A DNA stretch of 8,354 nucleotides from Pseudomonadota bacterium (GCA_021798375.1 JAJZHU010000093.1:1-8354), one strand, 5' to 3'. Numbered from the stretch's first letter, positions 1 through 6,413 are shown. The notes: generated by a model from the sequence alone, not told the origin. A program made the numbers and translations.

Positions 1-627
1 GCACAGCAACACGGAATCAAGCGGCGATTGAGCGGATTCCTGTTCGATCAGCGCAAGTTCAGCATCTGTGCGACCGGAACGCCAAGCCGCCTCGACACGG
101 TGCATGGCATATTCATATTGGTCCGGAGCGCAGCAGAGGGCCTTGGAAAACGCGGTCGTGGCGAGAGTGAAATCTTTGGTGGCCGCAAACGCGAGCCCCA
201 ACGTCTCCCATGCCTCGGCGCTTCCCGGCGCCAAATCACACAGGCGCAACAAAGGTATTTGGGCTTCGTGAGCCCTGCTTGTCGAGATCAATAATTTTCC
301 GAGCCCCAACAGTGCTTCGATCCGATTCTGATTGAGATCGAGCGCTTGGCGATAAGCAGCGAGCGCAGATTCAGTATCGCCATGGCGATGTAGAAAATCT
401 CCCCAGCGCAATGCCGCCTCGTCCCAATCGGGAAACATTTGCGGCAGAACGGCAAAGAGTTCACGCGCCTCGCCTCCGGTCTGCTCGGTAGCGATAGCGA
501 TCCCAAGCAAAATCAGAGGTGACCTCTGCCCGTCTCGCACAGCCTGTTTCAATAACCCAAGTGCTGCCAAGGGCTGATTGGCCGATAGAAAGTCAAGCCC
601 GCGCTTGCCGCTGGGAATATCAAGCAT
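1..627 (-). CDS. TPR-repeat protein, N-terminal part, open at left edge
   Basis: This reading frame starts at ATG 627 and stays open through 209 codons to the left edge, so the C-terminus is missing. Typical TPR units with the W/L-G-Y/F-A-P pattern cover about residues 71-104, 105-138 and 139-172; one motif is AWETLGLAFAATKDF, ending near the P of CAPDQ. The start overlaps the stop of the upstream TPR-methyltransferase gene by 8 nt (ATGCTTGA), and only a weak GGGC lies upstream, so translation is probably coupled to that gene. Last position in a flagellin-flbT-flaF cluster suggests a flagellin-associated factor. Caulobacter FlmG, a TPR protein with a C-terminal glycosyltransferase domain that modifies flagellin, is a possible analogue, but no catalytic domain is visible here. 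The TPR assignment is secure; the function is inference. Confidence 0.85.
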   Translation of the reverse strand, partial: MLDIPSGKRGLDFLSANQPLAALGLLKQAVRDGQRSPLILLGIAIATEQTGGEARELFAVLPQMFPDWDEAALRWGDFLHRHGDTESALAAYRQALDLNQNRIEALLGLGKLLISTSRAHEAQIPLLRLCDLAPGSAEAWETLGLAFAATKDFTLATTAFSKALCCAPDQYEYAMHRVEAAWRSGRTDAELALIEQESAQSPLDSVLLC

Positions 628-2062
628 AAGATTTTGCCCGCAATACAACCAACAGTCCCGCCACGGGATTATCTGACTCCCGGCGCAAATCCTGTTGCTG
701 CAACAGCTCGATATCAAATCCCGCCACCGCGGCGGCCTGCTCCACGTGCGGGATCGAATGGGCATAGCGGCCCAACCGGCCAAGGGCGTGAGCGCCGTTG
801 CCCTGCTCGACACCATCCGCATCCGCCAGCAATTCCTCGACCGAAAAAACAAACAGACCGCCCGGCGACATTCGCGCGCGCACTTTTGCGAATATTCCAG
901 TCAATTCGCCAAAATAGCACAACACGTCACCCGCCGTAACCAGCGGCCAAACACGAGAATCGGTTTCCAAAAATCGCGGTAGATCCGCCTCGATCAGATC
1001 GGCATAAATATTTTTCTCCCGCGCCTTTGCCAACATTTGCGGGGAGATATCGACCCCGGTCATCGGCCCAAGCAAAAGATCGCCGCAGGTGACGCCAACC
1101 AGTCCTGTGCCACATCCAAGATCGAGCAACGCGGGGCGATCGAGTTTCGCGATTTCCTGCGCTATAATATTGCGTATCATGCCGGGCACGCGGTAGAGCA
1201 ATGCGATCAAATGCGGTTCGAAACGTTCAGCATAGCCGTTGAACACGGCGCGCAAATACTCCGGCGGCGCCCGTTCGGAATCCGGCATTGCACCCGACGC
1301 CGCCACCAGGTGACGCACATAGGAATCCTCGGGGCAAAGCTTTAGCGCCTCGCGATAGCTATCGCCTGCCAAATCATGTTGACCAATGCTGGAATAGGCA
1401 TGACCAAGTAATCCAAATACGCACGCATCGGCTGCACCTTCAGTCCTTGCGTCATTGGCCAGGGAAATCACGGTTTGAAAATCCCGCGCGCGCATCCGCA
1501 ACAAAATCGCCTTTGTGCGCAGATCCGCACGCGAAGGATGTTGTGCAACCGCTTGATCGATCACCACTTCAGCAGCGCTAATATCTCCCGTGCGCGCAAG
1601 CGCTTCGGCAAGACCGACGCGATACGAGGCATTAACGGGATCGGCGGCCACGGCTTCTGATAGACAGGATATGGCATCATCGAAAAGTTTCATTTCGATC
1701 AACACGACGCCCAATAGCGCCTTGCCGGCAGGATCGACACGATCAAGAATAACCGCTTGGGCGGCATCATCCGCGGCGCCGGGAATATTGTCTGATTTCA
1801 ACCTGGCCTCGGCACGGCATTTGTGCAATCCCGCGTGATTTTCATCCTGTTCAATGGCGCGATCAAGCCCTGCGAGCGCATCAGACACCCGCCCTTCACG
1901 CAAGGCCAGTTTCGCCTCCAGTAGATCTATTTTGGACGATCCCAAAGCCATGCGTTTAAGGGCGGCAACCAACGGGCGGGCGGCGCCGACGCGGCCAATG
2001 CTGATCATACGATCCACACGTTCGGCCAAAGCATCCGAATCGGCGGCTTGTGAATTGCTCAT
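620..2062 (-). CDS. TPR-repeat SAM-dependent methyltransferase
   Basis: The 480-residue protein has two parts. Residues 1 to about 255 are helical TPR repeats, for example the unit around 115-148 ending in EAVAADP and the unit around 215-246 ending in ALKLCP. Residues about 270-476 form a class I methyltransferase. A linker block reading VFNGYAERFEPHL (273-285) is typical of TPR-methyltransferases. SAM motif I is LLDLGCGTGL (312-321), the acidic post-I loop is GVDIS (336-340, with D338), and a motif II region contains GDVLCYFGEL (378-387). The start at 2062 has a strong AAGGAG Shine-Dalgarno 6 nt upstream. The gene lies 27 nt after the DUF1217 gene and overlaps the next TPR gene by 8 nt. An intact SAM site implies an active enzyme. 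Flagellin or its glycan is a reasonable substrate guess from context only. Confidence 0.88.
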   Translation of the reverse strand: MSNSQAADSDALAERVDRMISIGRVGAARPLVAALKRMALGSSKIDLLEAKLALREGRVSDALAGLDRAIEQDENHAGLHKCRAEARLKSDNIPGAADDAAQAVILDRVDPAGKALLGVVLIEMKLFDDAISCLSEAVAADPVNASYRVGLAEALARTGDISAAEVVIDQAVAQHPSRADLRTKAILLRMRARDFQTVISLANDARTEGAADACVFGLLGHAYSSIGQHDLAGDSYREALKLCPEDSYVRHLVAASGAMPDSERAPPEYLRAVFNGYAERFEPHLIALLYRVPGMIRNIIAQEIAKLDRPALLDLGCGTGLVGVTCGDLLLGPMTGVDISPQMLAKAREKNIYADLIEADLPRFLETDSRVWPLVTAGDVLCYFGELTGIFAKVRARMSPGGLFVFSVEELLADADGVEQGNGAHALGRLGRYAHSIPHVEQAAAVAGFDIELLQQQDLRRESDNPVAGLLVVLRAKSYA

Positions 2063-2068
2063 GCGAGA

Positions 2069-2074
2069 CTCCTT
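2069..2074 (-). promoter_or_regulatory. Strong ribosome binding site of the TPR-methyltransferase gene
   Basis: The minus strand reads AAGGAG with a 6-nt spacer to ATG 2062. It is the best Shine-Dalgarno in the flagellin operon and supports this start over any internal methionine. Confidence 0.8.
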
Positions 2075-2089
2075 TTGAGTCTGAAAGAT

Positions 2090-2932
2090 TTATGCGGTAA
2101 GGCTGGATATCAACGACATCGGATCGGTTGGCGTCGTGCTGGCGGTGGTGCTGGCTGTGGTAGCCTTGGCGACCAAATATTGCTGGATAAATTTATCGAC
2201 AAATTTTGGGTCTTGCAGCTTGGTGACATCGAATTGCGTGGAGATCGCTTTTTCCTGCGCTTCAATTGGTTGCAAGGCAATTTCGAGAGGCAGTCCCAAA
2301 GCAGTTGTCACCACATCGCGCAGCACGCTGTTTCCCAATATGGCCATCACGCTGGTGGCCGCCGACGCGCTGGTGCGAAAGGTAAGCGCGTTGGAGAGGC
2401 CCGGTGTGGTGGCATCAAGCGATTGACGCCACATGGTTTCAGTATAAGCGCTGGTGATGCTGGCGATGGTGGAAGGCAATTGGATATTGGATAGGCCATT
2501 GCCGTAGAAATTATAGGCTTTGGCGGCACTGGCCCAATTGGTATTGCTCAGTGTGTTAGCCAGCGACGAACTGTTTGACGGATTTGACATCAGAGCCTTT
2601 TGCGCCAACGCCGTATATGATATTTGGTCTGAAAGACCGTTGGCGGTTAAAAGAACCTTTAAAACCGTCGGATTTGACAATAACTGCTTTACACTGGCGG
2701 CGCCTTGCACGGCCTTGGTGAAATTGGCGACGTCGCGGGCGATCGACGGCTGCTGGGCCTCAAGCGCGACATCCTTGGTTTCGTTCGTCTCGGCATTTTG
2801 CAAAGCATTAAGCGCGCCCGAAGGCGTGTTCGTCGCCGCGAAATTATATAGTGTGTTCAAAAGCGGATCGGTACTGCCCGATGAGACGTTGAACAGGCTG
2901 ATGTAATTGATGCTGCTGTTGATGCCCGACAT
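2090..2932 (-). CDS. DUF1217 flagellar-cluster protein
   Basis: The 280-residue protein begins MSGINSSINYISLFN. The reading frame extends 63 codons further upstream, but that extension lies inside flaF in another frame. The start at 2932 has an AGG 7 nt upstream that overlaps the flaF stop, so 2932 is chosen. Residues about 66-140 match the DUF1217 pattern: a FTKAVQGAASVKQLLSNPTV block (71-90), then LKVLLTANGLSDQ (91-103), a KALMSNPSNSSSLANTL block (112-128) and an aromatic region near 139-143. A second helical half (about 190-255) contains VLRDVVTTALGLPLEIA. The C-terminus has a low-complexity Ala/Ser/Thr tract (257-268). No signal peptide or membrane segment is seen. DUF1217 proteins recur in alphaproteobacterial flagellar loci, but their role is not settled. 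The family call is firm; a part in flagellin assembly or export is inferred from position. Confidence 0.85.
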   Translation of the reverse strand: MSGINSSINYISLFNVSSGSTDPLLNTLYNFAATNTPSGALNALQNAETNETKDVALEAQQPSIARDVANFTKAVQGAASVKQLLSNPTVLKVLLTANGLSDQISYTALAQKALMSNPSNSSSLANTLSNTNWASAAKAYNFYGNGLSNIQLPSTIASITSAYTETMWRQSLDATTPGLSNALTFRTSASAATSVMAILGNSVLRDVVTTALGLPLEIALQPIEAQEKAISTQFDVTKLQDPKFVDKFIQQYLVAKATTASTTASTTPTDPMSLISSLTA

Positions 2933-2940
2933 TTCACGAC

Positions 2941-3288
2941 CTAGCTTCGGCCACAAAGACCCGCCGCCATATTTTCGTTGATGGCGATCAAGAATGAGAA
3001 ATTTGGTGCATTTCCCTGCATCTCGCGCTGAACAGTGCGGCCAACAGAGATGATTGAAGCACGCAATTCCGCCGGCAGTGCATTGTCTGGATCGCTCAGC
3101 AAATCCAGCAAAGTGCTCCACAGGCGGTTATTATCGGCGATGGCACGCACTTGATCTAGCTTGCGGCCACTCATCGCACTGTTCATAATGTAATTCACGC
3201 GCTTGAACACATCTGCTTCCTGGTCACGCAGGCTTCGGTGACCGGACGCTGTTGCATAGGCCAGAGCCGCGTTTTGCGCTGCTGTCAT
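2941..3288 (-). CDS. flaF: Flagellar biosynthesis regulator FlaF
   Basis: The 115-residue protein is the usual length for FlaF. Recognisable family features are a Tyr/Ala-rich N-terminus (ALAYATASG, 8-16), an RDQEADVFKRV helix (21-31), NNRLWSTLLDLLSDPDNALP (53-72), the helix ELRASIISVG (74-83) and the terminal FLIAINENMAAGL block (99-111). In Caulobacter, FlaF is a cytoplasmic factor needed for flagellin synthesis and secretion, and it works with or against FlbT. The start at 3288 has a GGAG 7 nt upstream. The gene lies 15 nt after flbT and 8 nt before the DUF1217 gene, so it is operonic with both. The sequence looks intact. Confidence 0.93.
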   Translation of the reverse strand: MTAAQNAALAYATASGHRSLRDQEADVFKRVNYIMNSAMSGRKLDQVRAIADNNRLWSTLLDLLSDPDNALPAELRASIISVGRTVQREMQGNAPNFSFLIAINENMAAGLCGRS

Positions 3289-3303
3289 AGAAATTCTCCG
3301 ATT

Positions 3304-3741
3304 TTAGGCAGGGGTGGGATTGGCTTCATATTGTGGCGGGTTCGGTTCGTGACGGCCCAGCACCATATCTTCGTGACGGATAACCCGCCGCACAAATTTC
3401 AGCGCCTGATAGCAATCATCCGATTGAGCCGCCACCAACGCGCGATCGAGAATTTCACGGGCCAAATTCGATGTGGTCGCGGTCTGAAACGCGATGATCA
3501 GATCGCGGGCATTCGCAAGCCCTGATTTTCGTTCGTCATCATTGCCAATATAGGCGGCTTGAAGGGCGAAATAAATTCGTCTGGCCGGGCTGTCGGCTTC
3601 GTCAGGCGGCATGATTTGTTTGCCGAACAGGAAACGTGCATGAGCTGTAAGCTCAAGCCGCGTTTTGGTGCGGAAGCGAATCGGCGCTCCATTGACGATC
3701 ATGGTTTCGCCCTGGCGCAATTCGAGTACAAGATTCGACAC
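3304..3741 (-). CDS. flbT: Flagellin mRNA regulator FlbT
   Basis: The 145-residue protein matches FlbT. It has an N-terminal beta-rich segment (LVLELRQGETMIVNGAPIRF, 4-23), an RTKTRLEL stretch (24-31), the conserved core KQIMPPDEADSPARRIYFAL (41-60), then QAAYIG and a helical C-terminus ending in a Pro-rich tail (133-145). In Caulobacter, FlbT binds the flagellin transcript leader and controls its stability and translation. The start is GTG at 3741, with GAGG 7 nt upstream; no in-frame ATG sits near this N-terminus. The gene lies directly downstream of the flagellin gene and its terminator-like hairpin, and 15 nt before flaF. A GTG start behind a hairpin would keep FlbT far below flagellin level. 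Confidence 0.93.
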   Translation of the reverse strand: MSNLVLELRQGETMIVNGAPIRFRTKTRLELTAHARFLFGKQIMPPDEADSPARRIYFALQAAYIGNDDERKSGLANARDLIIAFQTATTSNLAREILDRALVAAQSDDCYQALKFVRRVIRHEDMVLGRHEPNPPQYEANPTPA

Positions 3742-3748
3742 AATGCTG

Positions 3749-3752
3749 CCTC
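3749..3752 (-). promoter_or_regulatory. Ribosome binding site that fixes the GTG start of flbT
   Basis: The minus strand reads GAGG followed by a 7-nt spacer and GTG at 3741. This spacing supports GTG as the real start. Confidence 0.6.
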
Positions 3753-3772
3753 TGCACGTAATAAGAATGAAG

Positions 3773-3794
3773 AAAATGCGGGCGTTTTGCCCGC
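3773..3794 (-). terminator. Intrinsic terminator or attenuator after the flagellin gene
   Basis: On the minus strand, 9 nt after the flagellin stop, GCGGGC (3794-3789) pairs perfectly with GCCCGC (3783-3778) across a 5-nt AAAAC loop. A T-rich run beginning ATTTTCTTC follows. The hairpin lies wholly between the flagellin and flbT genes. Because flbT has no evident promoter of its own in the 62-nt gap, the hairpin probably works as a partial terminator that sets the flagellin-to-FlbT ratio. It may also protect the 3' end of the flagellin mRNA. Confidence 0.8.
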
Positions 3795-3803
3795 TTATTC
3801 AGA

Positions 3804-4652
3804 TTACTGGAATAGTTTCAGCAACATTGACGGTGCCTGATTGGCCAAGGACAGCGACTGTGTGGCAAGCTGCTGCTTGATTTGCAGAGCCTGCAACTGA
3901 GCCGATTCTTGCGCCAAATTGGCATCAACAAGAGTACCCAGGCCCGTGTTCAACGAACTGATCTTGTCGCTGTTGTAAGAGACCTGGTTGTTGAGATAGT
4001 TCGAGATTGAACCGTAATTATTAAGCGCGGTGCCAACCCCGTTGGCAACGTTCGTCAACATACCCGTAGTGCCAAGTACCGCTTGGAAATAGCCGGCAGT
4101 GAGGCTGGAAGATGTCGCCGCCGCCAGCGAGTTCATCACGTTGGTCTGGCCACTCCAGGTCGAAACACCATAGGTGGTGCCGATCTCATTGCGAACCACA
4201 GTCATCCCGGTCGCTGTCTGGCCGCCGATATCGCCGATCAAAGTCTTGCCATTGTAGGTCGAGTCCTGGAGGTACGACGACACTTGGGTGACAAGTTGTT
4301 TGAGTTGAGCAGAATATTGGCTGCGTGACGTTGCATCGAGACCACTATTGCTCAGATCCGTCATCGTCGAGCGGATCGAGATCATCGTGTTGGAAACATC
4401 GTTCAAGCTGCTGAGAGTAGTTCCAACCAACGCGCTGGCAGTACCTATCTGTTGATTGGCGGTCGTCAGAGTGGAGACATCCGAACGAACACGCTGCGCA
4501 ATGGCATAGGCAGCACCATTGTCGGTCGCATCCGCCACCTGATAGCCGGTGGAGATTTGCTTTTGCGTCGAGTTAAGCTGCGTGGCCGTAGCCGTCAGCG
4601 ACGCAAGAGCAACCGCCGCTCCTTGGTTGGTATTTACAGAGAACAGGCTCAT
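3804..4652 (-). CDS. fliC: Flagellin
   Basis: The 282-residue protein is the filament subunit exported by the flagellar type III system. The N-terminal D0/D1 helices are clear: MSLFSVNTNQGAAVALASL (1-19), ISTGYQVADATDNGAAYAIA (33-52), and coiled-coil heptads up to about 130. The C-terminal domain (about 210-282) contains LGTLVDANLAQESAQLQALQ (238-257) and ends SMLLKLFQ. The central D2/D3 region is short and rich in Ser, Thr and Gly (about 140-205), as in the small flagellins of alphaproteobacteria, and offers many sites for O-glycosylation. There is no cleavable signal, as expected. The start at 4652 has AAGG 9 nt upstream. It is first in the operon with flbT and flaF, preceded by a regulatory region and followed by a hairpin. 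The symbol is used generically, because alphaproteobacteria also name such genes flaA or fljK. Confidence 0.95.
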   Translation of the reverse strand: MSLFSVNTNQGAAVALASLTATATQLNSTQKQISTGYQVADATDNGAAYAIAQRVRSDVSTLTTANQQIGTASALVGTTLSSLNDVSNTMISIRSTMTDLSNSGLDATSRSQYSAQLKQLVTQVSSYLQDSTYNGKTLIGDIGGQTATGMTVVRNEIGTTYGVSTWSGQTNVMNSLAAATSSSLTAGYFQAVLGTTGMLTNVANGVGTALNNYGSISNYLNNQVSYNSDKISSLNTGLGTLVDANLAQESAQLQALQIKQQLATQSLSLANQAPSMLLKLFQ

Positions 4653-4676
4653 GGTTTCTTACCTTACATACCTGGA

Positions 4677-4684
4677 TTATCGGT
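4677..4684 (-). promoter_or_regulatory. Possible sigma-28 type -10 element of the flagellin promoter
   Basis: The minus strand reads ACCGATAA, 7 of 8 matching the sigma-28 (FliA) -10 consensus GCCGATAA, 24 nt upstream of the flagellin ATG. No TAAA-like -35 is found at the expected distance, and no sigma-54 GG-N10-GC element with good flanks was found in this gap. It would give a very short leader of about 18 nt. The match is suggestive only. Confidence 0.4.
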
Positions 4685-4706
4685 GTTTGATCGCCTTTTC
4701 GCGACC

Positions 4707-4716
4707 GTGCATGCAC
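4707..4716. repeat. Perfect 10-bp palindrome upstream of flagellin
   Basis: GTGCATGCAC is self-complementary and lies 54 nt upstream of the flagellin start. If transcription starts near 4670, it sits around -37 to -46, a position suited to a regulator site. No known operator consensus was matched. Confidence 0.45.
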
Positions 4717-4723
4717 TCTGCGA

Positions 4724-4739
4724 CGTCTTGGTTAAGACG
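4724..4739. repeat. Inverted repeat CGTCTT-GGTT-AAGACG upstream of flagellin
   Basis: Two perfect 6-bp arms (4724-4729 and 4734-4739) flank a 4-nt centre, 71 nt upstream of the flagellin ATG and 7 nt from the neighbouring palindrome. The short stem lacks a following T tract, so an operator is more likely than a terminator. The binding protein is unknown. Confidence 0.5.
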
Positions 4740-4801
4740 AAGTAAAACCGGCGGCATTTATATTCCAATCTCTACGATTTCGACCGCGGGGCACAATATC
4801 T

Positions 4802-4831
4802 TGGCGTTAAGAAATCGTTTCTTGATCGCCA
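4802..4831. repeat. Interrupted 30-bp dyad in the gap upstream of flagellin
   Basis: AAGAAA (4809-4814) and TTTCTT (4818-4823) pair around the centre TCG. Outer arms TGGCG (4802-4806) and CGCCA (4827-4831) extend the symmetry across unequal 2-nt and 3-nt spacers. No T tract follows on either strand, so it does not read as a normal terminator. It could be a binding site or the trace of a lost gene end. Confidence 0.5.
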
Positions 4832-5002
4832 GTGCGGTTGGTGGCGTCGGCGCGGCCTTGATTCACGCCGTCACAATAGCCGTCTCGGCGCAAATCCAAC
4901 ACGCTTTCCTCGCTAAATGACATCAATAGTCCGCGACGCGCTTGCATAATGCCAATCTCCCCCATATGGTCGATCGGTCCATTCGGTAATCAGGACATCT
5001 AT

Positions 5003-5329
5003 ATGATCGCGCCCCGCCTGCCGACCCACACCATTCTGTCGTCCGATTTTTTTCAAATCGACTTCTTTCAAGCGCACTCTGACCAGGGAAAGCTACTATT
5101 CACTTTCTCGGAATATGAAAGCCGTCGATTGGACGGACTCGGCTTCGGGGGAGCGTTCGCGCTCGATAACGGCTTCGATCTGGTGGCATTTAAATCTGCC
5201 GCCGACGATTGGTATCAGGGTTTGCCGTCCAACAGCTTTGATCTGATCGAACAATTCCTGGCCACCCGCCATCCGTCCGAACGTCCAATTTTACTCCGAT
5301 CAGAAACGCTCAATTTTAACCGCTCTTGA
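5003..5329 (+). CDS. Short hypothetical protein, probable truncated alpha/beta-hydrolase-like N-terminus
   Basis: This is the only plausible plus-strand gene. The frame is open from ATG 4949, but the start at 5003 has AGGA about 8 nt upstream (4992-4995) whereas 4949 has none, so 5003 is chosen, giving 108 residues. Visible features are a beta-strand LLFTFSEYE (about 31-39), GFGGAF, NGFDLVAFKSAADDWYQGLP (about 56-75) and FDLIEQFLATR. The pattern FTF...GFG...GFD..(8-10)..WYQ is reminiscent of the N-terminal segment of alpha/beta-hydrolase-like proteins near polysaccharide or phage genes, which continue into a G-S-x-G-G nucleophile elbow. No such elbow follows here in any frame before the terminator at 5369. 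It is either a 3'-truncated remnant or a small stand-alone protein. The family link is from memory and moderate at best. Confidence 0.5.
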   Translation: MIAPRLPTHTILSSDFFQIDFFQAHSDQGKLLFTFSEYESRRLDGLGFGGAFALDNGFDLVAFKSAADDWYQGLPSNSFDLIEQFLATRHPSERPILLRSETLNFNRS

Positions 5330-5364
5330 ACGGAATATACGCAAATCGGATGAACCAACATAAG

Positions 5365-5397
5365 AAAACCGCCCAGCCATAGAACCGGGCGGCTTTT
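5365..5397. terminator. Bidirectional intrinsic terminator between convergent genes
   Basis: CCGCCC (5369-5374) pairs with GGGCGG (5387-5392) across a 12-nt loop. AAAA (5365-5368) precedes it and TTTT (5394-5397) follows it, giving a stem plus U tract on both strands. It lies 36 nt after the plus-strand ORF stop and about 42 nt after the stop of the minus-strand glycosyltransferase gene, and so can end both transcripts. Confidence 0.85.
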
Positions 5398-5439
5398 CTC
5401 ACGCAGATCCAACAGCCAACGAAATCCGCAATTCAACGG

Positions 5440-6375
5440 TTACAAACTATTGGCATCCTCGTTGCGGCTGCGCAAATACAGATCGAACTGGCGCCGCAAT
5501 TCGGGCTTGTTGCCCGCCCATTCAATCACGCCGTGGGCATTTTTCTTCAAATCTTCGTCCGGATCGAATTGATGCTCCACAAACATATCCCATCGCGACA
5601 CATAACCTCGATCGGCTTTGCGCCCATGAAAGCGATGCTCGATACTGGCGGGCACATAACCAATGTTGCCGTTGACATGCGCCAACGCCCGCGCCTGCCA
5701 ACGCATCACATGACGACGATAGTTCTCCATCGTGTTTGCCGGCATGCTGCGTTCGGCATAGCCGGCAAGACCCAGCGCCATGTGATGATCACCCGACCCC
5801 ATACCGCCAATTTCGAGCAAACCACCCACCCCGTCCAGCGCCTGGCGCGTCGCAGCCCACACATAGCCAGAGTGCGGATACTGATATGGTCCGCCATCAT
5901 ATTTCCAAAATTTTTCGCTCATTGGCACCAAAGGTCCACCCTGGTGAAAGATTTTGCAAAATGATTGATGTGGCTGCATAATCTCATTGGCGGGCCCCAG
6001 ATCATAGGCCTCGCCCCACGGCTGCACGATGTGATAATTTTGCAGCGCGTGCAAAGTCTCCACCGCCCAATCGCGGCTGCGATGGAAAACATCCGTGTCC
6101 GACCAACAAATATATTTGGCATCCGGCAAACGTCCGATGCCGATATTCAGCAAATTTTCTTTCGACCAGCACCAGCTATTGGCTCGCACTCCGATATGAT
6201 TCACGTGCGGCAGATTGGCGGTGAAATCACGCTCGCCATATTGACATTCCACCACCGTGAGCTTGACTCCGGAATCAAGCATATGCCCGGCCCATTCTTT
6301 GTAAATCAAATCTGGTGTCTTCCAGCGCAGCGGATTCGTCCGCGCCGCCACCACGTGCAATTGCTCAGCGATCAT
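5440..6375 (-). CDS. Galactosyltransferase-like glycosyltransferase (GT-A type)
   Basis: The 311-residue protein appears soluble, with no signal peptide or membrane segment. Residues 4-95 have a nucleotide-sugar-binding layout that ends in a DxD metal motif within YICWSDTDVFHR (88-99; D93 and D95). The acceptor-side block is SGYVWAATRQALDGVGGL (169-186) followed by GGMGSGDHHMALGLAG (190-205). This resembles the GWGxED region of beta-1,4-galactosyltransferase C-terminal domains, with Asp196 in place of the Glu-Asp pair. A conserved HRFHGRKADRGYVSR block (247-261) resembles the H-x-x-HG...R-x-Y-x-x-R ending of phage-associated members. The start at 6375 has GGGA 7 nt upstream. The gene is 38 nt after the lysozyme-like gene and last before a terminator. 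Transfer of a hexose to a cell-surface or phage-related glycan is likely; donor and acceptor are unknown. Confidence 0.78.
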   Translation of the reverse strand: MIAEQLHVVAARTNPLRWKTPDLIYKEWAGHMLDSGVKLTVVECQYGERDFTANLPHVNHIGVRANSWCWSKENLLNIGIGRLPDAKYICWSDTDVFHRSRDWAVETLHALQNYHIVQPWGEAYDLGPANEIMQPHQSFCKIFHQGGPLVPMSEKFWKYDGGPYQYPHSGYVWAATRQALDGVGGLLEIGGMGSGDHHMALGLAGYAERSMPANTMENYRRHVMRWQARALAHVNGNIGYVPASIEHRFHGRKADRGYVSRWDMFVEHQFDPDEDLKKNAHGVIEWAGNKPELRRQFDLYLRSRNEDANSL

Positions 6376-6413
6376 AATATTTTCCCAAAAAATTATCCAA
6401 TAACGCGCAGCGC

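Larger units (their letters stand above)
4653..5002. other. Intergenic region between flagellin and the short plus-strand ORF
   Basis: This stretch of 350 bases holds no convincing gene. An open plus-strand frame running out of the flagellin gene to 4920 has no homology signal and overlaps flagellin, so it is treated as non-coding. The contents are the flagellin upstream sequence, the three dyads listed separately, and on the plus strand a CATAAT (4945-4950) with an ATGACA (4917-4922). Those two are 22 nt apart, too far for a convincing promoter. Confidence 0.6.

Noticed and set aside
28..294. 88-residue plus-strand frame at the left edge
   Set aside because: It is antisense to the TPR protein, whose minus-strand frame is open throughout and shows regular repeats.
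2933..3121. 63-codon upstream extension of the DUF1217 frame
   Set aside because: It lies within flaF in another frame, is Cys- and Arg-rich unlike the rest, and ATG 2932 has a ribosome site overlapping the flaF stop.
4752..4768. Possible sigma-54 element TGG...TGCC on the minus strand upstream of flagellin
   Set aside because: The GG and GC doublets are 9 rather than 10 nt apart and the flanking bases fit poorly.
4549..4920. 123-residue plus-strand frame leading out of the flagellin gene
   Set aside because: Its first third is antisense to flagellin, no ribosome site precedes it, and the remainder shows no conserved pattern. The end (AVGGVGAALIHAV) is mildly hydrophobic but not convincing.
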